33,672 nt of DNA from an uncultured Chloroflexota bacterium. Its GTDB lineage: Bacteria > Chloroflexota > Chloroflexia > Chloroflexales > Roseiflexaceae. Positions 8,690 through 15,226 of the stretch are shown here, piece after piece. A program made the position numbers and the translations under genes. Within the stretch, counting starts at the first letter, position 1, and the number at the start of each line of letters is the position of its first letter. The notes beneath the pieces were generated by a model. That model was not told where the DNA came from. It was given only the letters and a program-made list of their open reading frames with translations, and did not search any database. The stretch lies in NCBI GenBank assembly GCA_937876225.1, contig CALFIC010000112.1:1-33672 (forward strand), in the 5' to 3' direction.

Positions 8690-10030
8690 ATGATGGCACC
8701 ATCACCTGCGATTATTGCCATGCTTATGGCACGAATCAACCCAATTACGACGCTCCTCGATGCGCAAAACGTCGTGTGGCGCATCGTGGGTGGGGCGGTG
8801 CGTGATGCAGTGTGTGGGGTGATTGCCCGCGAAATCGATATCGAAGTGGTATATGCAGACATCACGGAAGTCAATACATGGATTGTGGCAGTTTATCCGC
8901 AGGCGTTGATTGTAGGCCACGAAAAACCAATTATTCGCCTGCATTTGCACGATGACTGGATTGATATCAGTGTCACCACTATGGCTGACTTCCATCACGC
9001 TGCCTTAGCACGTGATATCACCATGAATGCCATGATGATTGATGTGGCCGGTCAATTTGTTGACCCGTGTGCTGGCGTGGCAGACATGCAGGCTGGGGTA
9101 TTGCGTCATTGTAGCGCGGCCTTTGCCGATGACCCATTGCGGGTGCTCCGGCTGATGCGTTTTGCTGGGCAATACGGTTTCGTGGTCGCACCCGAAACGG
9201 CTGTTCAAGCACAGGCCTTGCGCCCACAAGCCGCCAGTTTGACCCGCGAACGTGTTTGGCTCGAATGGCAACAATGGGCACTCCGTAGCCAGCATCCTCG
9301 GGCTGGATTACAAGCGTTGCGCCAGTGTGGCTGGCTCGACTATTACCCCATGTTGCTGGCACTCGTCGATTGTCCCCAAGACCCTACTTATCATCCCGAA
9401 GGGGATGTGTGGGAACACACCTTGTGGGTGTGCAATGCGGCTGTTGGGCTATCTGTCGACCTTGATGATGAACAACGTATTATCGTGATGCTGGCGGCGC
9501 TCTGTCATGATTTGGGCAAGCCAGCAACCACGAGTCGTAACGAGGCAGGGCGGATTGTCAGCCCTGGGCATGCCGAAGCCGGTGACATCCCTACGCGCGA
9601 ATTTTTGGCGCTCATCAATGCTCCTGAGCGCTACGTGGCTCCGGTGACGGCCTTGGTGCGTGAGCATATGGCCGGCGTGAGTGGTGGTCAGCCCACGCCA
9701 CGCATGGTGCGCCGTTTGGCGCAACGCTTGGCACCGGCCACCATCGATTTGTGGGGCCGGATTACTGGCGCCGATGGTGGCGGGCGTCCGCCCTTGTCGG
9801 CAGTTAATTCGGGTACCGCTTGTGTGGCGCTGGCACAATCACTCGGTGTGGTGCTGGGCAAGCCGACCGCCTTGGTGCGTGGTGGCGATATCATGCAACT
9901 CGGTGTCCTCCCAGGCCCCCAAATCGGCGAGTGGTTGCAACGGGCGTATGACGCCCAACTCGATGGTGTGTTTACCACGCGCGAACAAGCGCTCGCATGG
10001 CTCCACGAAACGTGGTATACCGCTACATGA
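8690..10030 (+). CDS. CCA-adding enzyme / poly(A) polymerase family protein with HD domain
   Basis: A class II nucleotidyltransferase, probably tRNA 3'-CCA maturation or repair, 446 residues. The head domain has WRIVGGAVRDAV followed by REIDIEVVY, where the usual DxD metal pair is Glu-x-Asp. RDITMNAMMID, DPCAGVADMQAG and the RNA-binding neck DPLRVLRLMRFAGQYGF follow. The C-terminal half is an HD phosphohydrolase domain with VWEHTLW and LAALCHDLGKPA. The frame opens at TTG 8681, but GAGGA (8675-8679) is too close to it; ATG 8690 is better spaced. The downstream hydrolase gene follows after 30 bases, so they probably share a transcript. The strict specificity (CCA versus poly(A)) is not certain. 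The one encoded tRNA in the window already carries CCA, which would favour a repair role. Confidence 0.85.
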   Translation: MMAPSPAIIAMLMARINPITTLLDAQNVVWRIVGGAVRDAVCGVIAREIDIEVVYADITEVNTWIVAVYPQALIVGHEKPIIRLHLHDDWIDISVTTMADFHHAALARDITMNAMMIDVAGQFVDPCAGVADMQAGVLRHCSAAFADDPLRVLRLMRFAGQYGFVVAPETAVQAQALRPQAASLTRERVWLEWQQWALRSQHPRAGLQALRQCGWLDYYPMLLALVDCPQDPTYHPEGDVWEHTLWVCNAAVGLSVDLDDEQRIIVMLAALCHDLGKPATTSRNEAGRIVSPGHAEAGDIPTREFLALINAPERYVAPVTALVREHMAGVSGGQPTPRMVRRLAQRLAPATIDLWGRITGADGGGRPPLSAVNSGTACVALAQSLGVVLGKPTALVRGGDIMQLGVLPGPQIGEWLQRAYDAQLDGVFTTREQALAWLHETWYTAT

Positions 10031-10060
10031 AGATATATTGAAAAAGAGTGGAGCCACGAC

Positions 10061-10936
10061 ATGAATACTCCCCTAGCACCGTTAGGTGTGGTTCCGCGAT
10101 TTGTGACGTGGCGTGGTCACCAGATTGCATTGCACGAGGCCGGCCAAGGTCCGGTGGTGTTGTTAGTGCATAGTATCAATGCGGCGGCGTCGTGTTACGA
10201 GATGCGCGCCCCCTTTCGGCTGTTAGCTGCGCAATATCGCGTGGTTGCCATTGATTTGTTGGGGTTTGGTGATTCTGATCGTCCCCAAATGTATTACACG
10301 GCCGAACTGTATAGCGCCTTGATTGGCGATATTGCCCAGATGCTCGGTGGCAATGTCCATCTCGTCGCAGTGTCGTTGAGTAGCGCCTATGCCTTCACCG
10401 CCGCAGCACAACATCCCACGGCGATTCAATCGCTGACGGTGGTCTGCCCTACCGGCATCCAAGACTTGGTTACGCCACAGCCCGTTGGTCGGCTCTATCG
10501 CACATTTGCCAGTGGATTTGGCGGATTGTTGTTTGCGGGATTGGTAAGTCGATCGAGTTTGGGTTATTTTTTGCGCTCGATGGCGTATGTCGACCCCGCC
10601 GCCTGTGATAGTGCCATGATCGACGCCTGTTGGCGATCGGGGCAACGACCAGGTGCCCGCTGGGCGCCGATTTGTTTTGTGAGTGGGTTGTTGAATTGCG
10701 ATGTGCGTGCGGTATTGCCGTTGGTGCGGCAGCCGGTGTTGATTGTGTGGGGTGATGGCGCCATGACCACCCCGGTGAGTCGGATGCCCCAATTTGTGGC
10801 GGCACTGCCCCAGGCACAAACTGCAGTGTTTACTGCCGGCATGGCGGTCCAAGATGAATGCCCGACGCAATTTAGCGATGCGGTGCAACGGTTTTTGCAA
10901 CACATTGGCACGCCAAATGAGTCGCCGGTAGAGTAA
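10061..10936 (+). CDS. Alpha/beta-hydrolase-fold protein with degenerate catalytic triad
   Basis: A 291-residue protein with the alpha/beta-hydrolase core: VVLLVHSINAAASCYEM (oxyanion region), VVAIDLLGFGDSDRP, and nucleophile elbow VAVSLSSAYA, where Ser is kept but the flanking glycines of GxSxG are Ala and Ser. After beta strand 6 the segment LIVWGDGAMTTPV has Ala where WGxxDxxxP enzymes have the catalytic Asp. The C-terminal FTAGMAVQDECP has Met where the common AGH motif has the catalytic His. It may be a non-hydrolytic member, or may use residues placed elsewhere. No signal peptide is seen. It sits 30 bases behind the CCA-family gene. The fold assignment is secure; function is unknown. 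Confidence 0.82.
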   Translation: MNTPLAPLGVVPRFVTWRGHQIALHEAGQGPVVLLVHSINAAASCYEMRAPFRLLAAQYRVVAIDLLGFGDSDRPQMYYTAELYSALIGDIAQMLGGNVHLVAVSLSSAYAFTAAAQHPTAIQSLTVVCPTGIQDLVTPQPVGRLYRTFASGFGGLLFAGLVSRSSLGYFLRSMAYVDPAACDSAMIDACWRSGQRPGARWAPICFVSGLLNCDVRAVLPLVRQPVLIVWGDGAMTTPVSRMPQFVAALPQAQTAVFTAGMAVQDECPTQFSDAVQRFLQHIGTPNESPVE

Positions 10937-11051
10937 TTCTTTTTTGTCAAAAAATATTGCCAAATCACGTGCAGTGATGGTTATGTTGGTGATGAAGTTT
11001 TTGCAGTATGATGCATTGCAGTAGGGTTTATTTGGAATGAAAGGGTTTGGT

Positions 11052-11924
11052 ATGAGTAATGACACTCCCCAGCAACCGCTACGGATTGTAGCCTTCAATG
11101 TGATGCCGTTTGCGTACCGTGTGGTGTCGATGTGGGCCCAGCGCCACAACCACCAATTGGTGTCGTTGATTACGACACCGGGACCTTCGACCCGCCGCAA
11201 CACGTCGTACCGCGAAATCATCGCTCAGCTCCCTCCCAATCAAGAGGTGCTGATTACGACGCGGGTCAAAAAAATCGTCCCGTACTTGACGTCATTGGCC
11301 CCCGATTTCATTATTTCGTTTACCTTCCCCTATTTGTTGCCCCCCGAAGTATTGGCAGTGCCTCGTTTGGGTGCGGTGAATCTGCATCCTACGAAGCTTC
11401 CGGCATACCGCGGTCCCAACCCCTTGCGCCCGATTTATGATGGGGTGTCAGAATTTGCCGCCACGTTGCATTGGACCGATGGGGAATTTGATACTGGTGC
11501 TATCCTTAGTCAACTCACTCGCCCAATTCCGACAGAAGTAACCGCCGAGCAGCTTGGCATGGGCTTGTTTGAAGTGTCGGCCGCTACCCTCGAAGTAGGT
11601 ATGGAACGCGCTATTGCTGGCGATAAAGGAACGCCCCAACCGACCGAAGGCGCCTCGTACGCAGCCCAATTTGGCACTGACGACGAGCAATTGGGCTGGG
11701 ATGTGTCAGCGCCGTTATTCCAACGGCGGGTATTGGCATTGATGATTGTTGGGCATCCAGCCAAGGTCGTCATCGATGGCACGTCCTATGTCGTCCAGCA
11801 GGTCCAAGTCGTGCCAGATGCGCTCCACGCCACCCCTGGCCAAGTCCTCGCCCGGAGCGACAATAGTTGGACGGTGGCGGTGGCTGATGGCGCCGTGACA
11901 GTGGTATTGGCGGCGGCGGCATAA
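11052..11924 (+). CDS. Formyltransferase-family protein (Fmt-like)
   Basis: A folate-dependent formyltransferase fold, 290 residues. The formyl-transfer signature is present: AVNLHPTKLPAYRGPNPL supplies the N-x-H pair, and TLHWTDGEFDTGAIL supplies the catalytic Asp. The last ~95 residues resemble the small C-terminal beta domain of methionyl-tRNA formyltransferase. The first ~80 residues (IVAFNVMPFAYRVVSMWAQR) are unlike the usual Fmt start, and the protein is a little short. It could be Fmt itself, a second formyltransferase, or a sugar-amine formyltransferase. The frame has an earlier ATG at 11037, but GAAAGG then sits correctly for ATG 11052. It is preceded by a ~115-base gap with the small inverted repeat ATCAC-N5-GTGAT (10964-10978) and a possible -10 TATGAT. 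Confidence 0.78.
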   Translation: MSNDTPQQPLRIVAFNVMPFAYRVVSMWAQRHNHQLVSLITTPGPSTRRNTSYREIIAQLPPNQEVLITTRVKKIVPYLTSLAPDFIISFTFPYLLPPEVLAVPRLGAVNLHPTKLPAYRGPNPLRPIYDGVSEFAATLHWTDGEFDTGAILSQLTRPIPTEVTAEQLGMGLFEVSAATLEVGMERAIAGDKGTPQPTEGASYAAQFGTDDEQLGWDVSAPLFQRRVLALMIVGHPAKVVIDGTSYVVQQVQVVPDALHATPGQVLARSDNSWTVAVADGAVTVVLAAAA

Positions 11925-11954
11925 TTGCGGTACAGTAATTGATAGATACAGCGT

Positions 11955-11989
11955 GATTCCCGTGTACGGTGTAGCCGTATGCGGGAATC
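11955..11989 (+). other. Stable hairpin in the leader of the MDR oxidoreductase gene
   Basis: GATTCCCG (11955-11962) pairs with CGGGAATC (11982-11989); inside it TACGG (11965-11969) pairs with CCGTA (11975-11979) around a TGTAG loop, with a symmetric TG/TG internal loop. An outer GTG/CAC extension is possible with a bulge. No T tract follows, and the next gene's ribosome site AAGGAGGG begins eight bases later. It could be a regulatory or RNA-stabilising leader structure, or a U-less terminator of the gene before. Confidence 0.55.
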
Positions 11990-12008
11990 GTCACACAAGG
12001 AGGGTTTC

Positions 12009-13010
12009 ATGGCGCTCCCAACCAATATGCAGGCCTTGCGCCTTGAATCCTTTGATGGTCCCGAGGGATTGTTTGTGCGTGAGGTGGCTGTGCCGACGCC
12101 ACGGGCCGGGCAGGTGTTAGTAAAAATGCGGACGGCGGCAGTCAACCCATCCGACTTGATGTTTTTGCGTGGCCGCTACGGTGTGCGCCGCGAACCACCC
12201 ACCACCCCCGGCTTCGAAGGGTGTGGCGTGGTGGTGGCGTCCGGCTCGGGGTTTGGCCAAATGCTGATTGGGCGGCGGGTGTCGTGTGCGGCGCAGGGCG
12301 AATTTGGCACCTGGGCTGAATACACCATTGCATCGGCCACGAGCTGCTTCCCGCTCCGCAATGCCGTCAATGATGACCAAGGGGCCATGATGCTGGTCAA
12401 TCCCCTCACCGCTTGGGCCATGCTTGATACGGCCCAGCGGGCTGGGCACCGGGGTGTGGTCATCAATGCCGCCAATAGTGCATTGGGGCGCATGATTATT
12501 CGGGTCGCGGCAGTCCGTGGCATGCCAACTATCGCCATTGTGCGGAGTAACACCTATGTGGCCGAATTAACGGCCTTGGGGGCGACACAGGTATTGGTGA
12601 GTAGCGAGGCGGATTTTGGGCAACAGTTGCGTGATGCCAGCCAACGTCTCAAGGCCACCATGGCCTTTGATGCAATTGCTGGCGCCCAGACCGGTGAATT
12701 GCTCAATGCCATGCCCCGTGGCGCTCATGTGTTGGTATATGGCGCGTTGTCGCTGGCCCCCGTGCAAGTCGATGTGGGGACGTTGTTGTTTGGTCAGCGT
12801 CGCGTGGAAGGGTTTTGGCTGTCGGAATGGATTGCCAAATACGGTATGCGTCGGGTCATCCCGGCCATGATCGAACTGCAAACCCGATTATTGCCCGCTA
12901 TCGAAACAACCCCCATCGGGCATTATGGCTTTGCTGATGCCGCTGCCGGCATTCGGGCCTACCAAGACAACATGGGTGCTGGCAAGATTATTTTGCAACT
13001 GGGATCCTAA
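12009..13010 (+). CDS. Medium-chain dehydrogenase/reductase (quinone oxidoreductase / enoyl reductase type)
   Basis: An NAD(P)H-dependent oxidoreductase of the MDR superfamily, 333 residues. The N-terminal GroES-like domain contains GQVLVKMRTAAVNPSDLMFL and TPGFEGCGVVVA; no zinc-ligand cysteine/histidine pattern is seen. The Rossmann part reads VNPLTAWAML then VVINAANSALGRMIIRVA. The NPLTAW plus NSALGR combination is typical of the MECR/ETR1-like enoyl-thioester reductase and quinone reductase branch. Substrate is not predictable. It starts at ATG 12009, preceded by AAGGAGGG (11997-12004); an upstream in-frame ATG at 11979 lies inside the leader hairpin and is rejected. Confidence 0.87.
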   Translation: MALPTNMQALRLESFDGPEGLFVREVAVPTPRAGQVLVKMRTAAVNPSDLMFLRGRYGVRREPPTTPGFEGCGVVVASGSGFGQMLIGRRVSCAAQGEFGTWAEYTIASATSCFPLRNAVNDDQGAMMLVNPLTAWAMLDTAQRAGHRGVVINAANSALGRMIIRVAAVRGMPTIAIVRSNTYVAELTALGATQVLVSSEADFGQQLRDASQRLKATMAFDAIAGAQTGELLNAMPRGAHVLVYGALSLAPVQVDVGTLLFGQRRVEGFWLSEWIAKYGMRRVIPAMIELQTRLLPAIETTPIGHYGFADAAAGIRAYQDNMGAGKIILQLGS

Positions 13011-13017
13011 CACCAGA

Positions 13018-13053
13018 AACCGCCTCGTACCATGCGGTACGGGGCGGTTTTTT
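13018..13053 (+). terminator. Intrinsic terminator of the MDR oxidoreductase gene
   Basis: AACCGCCTCGTACC (13018-13031) pairs with GGTACGGGGCGGTT (13036-13049) with one T-G wobble and an ATGC loop. A run of T extends to 13053. Confidence 0.9.
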
Positions 13054-13062
13054 ATACTGTTT

Positions 13063-13869
13063 TTATACGCGGTAGGTGCTCGGGCGGCGGTTGGCCAGGG
13101 AGGGGACGCTTTTGCGCAAGCGCTCGAGCTCGGCCATGTCGAGGGTGGCTACGACCACTCCTTCACCATCGGGTGCTTGGGCGATGACGGTACCCCAAGG
13201 ATTGATAATCATGCTCCGGCCGTAGCACTGTCGTCCCACGGGGTGCTCGCCCCATTGAGCCGGGGCGATGATATAGCACTGATTTTCGATGGCGCGGGCC
13301 CGCAACAACACTTCCCAGTGATCTTTGCCGGTAAAGGCGGTAAAGGCTGCCGGCACCGCGATAATTTTGGCACCTGCTAGGGCCAAGGTGCGGTAGAGCT
13401 CGGGGAAGCGCATGTCGTAGCAGATGGTCAGCCCGAGGGTGATGCCGTCGACGTCGGTGGTGACGACCTCGGTGCCGGGCAAATAGGTGTCTGATTCACG
13501 GTAGCTCCCTGGGGCAATATCGACATCAAAAAGATGGATTTTGCGGTAGGTGGCGACTTGTTGGCCTTGGGGGTTGAACATGATGGTGGTGTTGTAGTCT
13601 TTGCCTTGGCCGGTTTGTTCGATAATTGAGCCACCATGCAACCAAATGCCGTGGCGTTTGGCGGCAGCGGCAAAGGCCTGGGCTGTTTCGCCAGTGAGGC
13701 TTTCGGCGTTGGCGGCATGATGCTCTTTGCGCCCCAAAAAGGTCACACATTCGGGTAGTGCCACCAGTTGCGCCCCTTGGGCCACGGCTTGGTCAATCAG
13801 CTCGATGGCGCGGGCCACGTTGCGTTGGCGATCTTCTTGCGAATTGATTTGGACGAGTCCTACCCGCAT
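13063..13869 (-). CDS. Carbon-nitrogen hydrolase (nitrilase superfamily, Nit/omega-amidase type)
   Basis: A cytoplasmic C-N hydrolase of 268 residues. The Glu-Lys-Cys catalytic triad is intact: Glu40 in LPECVTF, Lys110 in YRKIHLF, Cys150 in TICYDMRFPEL. HLFDVDIAPGSYRESDTYLPG and GRSMIINPWGTVIAQAPDGE match the Nit1/Nit2 branch (deaminated glutathione or omega-amidase activity), so metabolite repair is a reasonable guess. It starts at ATG 13869 with AAGGAG at 13877-13882; the longer frame upstream has no support. It lies 47 bases behind the ABC ATPase gene on the same strand, so the two could be co-transcribed. Confidence 0.92.
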   Translation of the reverse strand: MRVGLVQINSQEDRQRNVARAIELIDQAVAQGAQLVALPECVTFLGRKEHHAANAESLTGETAQAFAAAAKRHGIWLHGGSIIEQTGQGKDYNTTIMFNPQGQQVATYRKIHLFDVDIAPGSYRESDTYLPGTEVVTTDVDGITLGLTICYDMRFPELYRTLALAGAKIIAVPAAFTAFTGKDHWEVLLRARAIENQCYIIAPAQWGEHPVGRQCYGRSMIINPWGTVIAQAPDGEGVVVATLDMAELERLRKSVPSLANRRPSTYRV

Positions 13870-13882
13870 GGTTATGCTCCTT

Positions 13883-13902
13883 TTATCCACACATTATCCA
13901 CA
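13883..13902 (+). promoter_or_regulatory. Two perfect DnaA-box sequences in tandem
   Basis: TTATCCACA occurs at 13883-13891 and again at 13894-13902, the same orientation and 11 bp apart (about one helical turn), inside the 47-bp gap between the ABC ATPase and nitrilase genes. TTATCCACA is the high-affinity consensus DnaA box. Whether DnaA binds here is untested; the sites sit just upstream of the nitrilase ribosome site. Confidence 0.5.
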
Positions 13903-13916
13903 ATACATCCCGAAAA

Positions 13917-14942
13917 CTAGTCATCACCCGCCACAAATGTCAGCCGATCAAGCCGGACGGGCAGGGTGACAGTGGTACCGACGGCTGGTGCACGGTGTTG
14001 AGGCATATCATAATCGAATTGGGCGTCTCCTGCCACACTGCGTATACGTACCCGTTGCCACGGGGCCCGCAAAAAACTAGCGGTTACGACGCCATGGAGG
14101 TGCGCTACTAGCGCATTAGGGTCGAGCATCATCCCTGCATCTGCAGGAATAAGGAGTCGGGCAGCTGTTTTTGGTGCAGTGATAGCGATGCCACCAAATG
14201 CCGTCATAATCCCTTCATTGGTCGCGGTATACGCCACACTATGGGGCATCCCTAGTAATCCTGCCACAAATTGACTTTGGGGATCATTGTAGAGGGTGGC
14301 GACGGGGCCTTGCCGCACAATCCGTCCTGCCCGCATTACCAACATGTCACTGGCAATTTGGCAGGCTTCGTTGGCATCGTGGGTCACATAGATGGCGGCG
14401 ACCCCTTCGCGGGCCAGCCACTGCGGTAATTCGTCGAGCAGGTGATCGCGCAGGCTACGGTCGAGTGAGGCAAACGGCTCATCGAGCAATAACAGGCGGG
14501 GTCTAGGGGCAAGACTGCGGGCTAGCGCCACCCGTTGCCGTTCGCCACCCGATAATTGGTCGGGGTAGCGCTGTGCCAAATGGGGCAGTCCTACCAACTG
14601 CAACAGCGAATCTACTCGTGCGGCGATAGTTGCTCTGGGCTGACCATGGAGCCCATAGCCGATATTGGCTGCCACAGTCAGGTGTGGGAAGAGGGCATGG
14701 TCTTGGAACATCAAGCCGATGCGGCGTTGATGCGCTGGTTGTTGGGTGATATCGACACCGTCATAACTAATTGTGCCACGATGCCCTGGCTCAAGTCCCG
14801 CAATAATCCGTAGCAAGGTGCTTTTGCCACATCCCGATGGGCCAATGATGGCGATGCGTTGGGCAGGGTGCACTGTGAAATGACAATCAATCACGGCAGG
14901 GGTTTTATTGTATGTATACCCAATATTGGCGAGCGTGAGCAT
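13917..14942 (-). CDS. ABC transporter ATP-binding protein (Fe3+/thiamine/polyamine class)
   Basis: The ATPase subunit of an ABC importer, about 341 residues. Walker A GPSGCGKST is at residues 34-42, Q-loop LMFQDHALFPHLTV, signature LSGGERQRVALARSLA, Walker B LLLLDEPFASLD and H-loop YVTHDANEA. The ~110-residue C-terminal extension with RVRIRSVAGDAQFD looks like a TOBE-type regulatory domain, as in FbpC/PotA/ThiQ-like subunits. The frame can start at TTG 14954; ATG 14942 is preferred though its ribosome site is weak. No permease or binding protein gene is in the window, so the partner and substrate are unknown. A possible -10 TATACT lies at 14975-14980 (minus). Confidence 0.88.
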   Translation of the reverse strand: MLTLANIGYTYNKTPAVIDCHFTVHPAQRIAIIGPSGCGKSTLLRIIAGLEPGHRGTISYDGVDITQQPAHQRRIGLMFQDHALFPHLTVAANIGYGLHGQPRATIAARVDSLLQLVGLPHLAQRYPDQLSGGERQRVALARSLAPRPRLLLLDEPFASLDRSLRDHLLDELPQWLAREGVAAIYVTHDANEACQIASDMLVMRAGRIVRQGPVATLYNDPQSQFVAGLLGMPHSVAYTATNEGIMTAFGGIAITAPKTAARLLIPADAGMMLDPNALVAHLHGVVTASFLRAPWQRVRIRSVAGDAQFDYDMPQHRAPAVGTTVTLPVRLDRLTFVAGDD

Positions 14943-15004
14943 GCTGATTCTCAAAAAAGGAAGGTACGCTGATTAGTATAGCCGATTCCTCCTTATTCCT
15001 TCCT

Positions 15005-15083
15005 ACTTCCTACGGCACGTACAGACGCAGCAGGCTGCGTCTCTACTTCCTACGCACGTACAGACGCAGCAGGCTGCGTCTCT
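15005..15083 (+). repeat. Two tandem 39-40 bp repeat units carrying the dispersed palindrome
   Basis: The 14943-15226 gap holds no gene. Unit 1 (15005-15044) and unit 2 (15045-15083) are identical except for one extra G in unit 1. Each reads ACTTCCTACG-CACGTAC, then AGACGCAGCAGGCTGCGTCT, then CT. The palindrome copies are at 15023-15042 and 15062-15081. A third ACTTCCT starts at 15084, and the sequence just before unit 1 is also CTTCCTA-like. Two further copies of the palindrome lie near 28348 and 29339. Confidence 0.85.
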
Positions 15084-15096
15084 ACTTCCTCAATGG

Positions 15097-15102
15097 TATA
15101 AT
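15097..15102 (+). promoter_or_regulatory. Extended -10 for the membrane glycosyltransferase gene
   Basis: TATAAT preceded by TGG (ATGGTATAATGC) forms an extended -10. No -35 match is seen, because the upstream DNA is the repeat pair. It gives a leader of ~120 bases before ATG 15227, with no further gene in that leader. Confidence 0.5.
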
Positions 15103-15226
15103 GCACCCAATCAAATGATGTGAGAATTTACGTGTAATTTGCGCTGGGTATTGATAAATCATCGTGCGTGGCGTTGCGCCTGTGTTGTTCTAGGGGAATC
15201 TTCCGAATCACCACAAAGGAATGCGT

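Noticed and set aside
10223..11221. Minus-strand 332-residue frame
   Set aside because: It runs across two plus-strand genes and their gap, with no family motifs and no ribosome site.
13883..13902. Replication origin
   Set aside because: Only two DnaA boxes, no AT-rich unwinding region and no dnaA or dnaN nearby.
15005..15083. Possible CRISPR array
   Set aside because: Only two units, directly abutting with no spacers, and the same palindrome occurs alone elsewhere. It is a tandem intergenic repeat.
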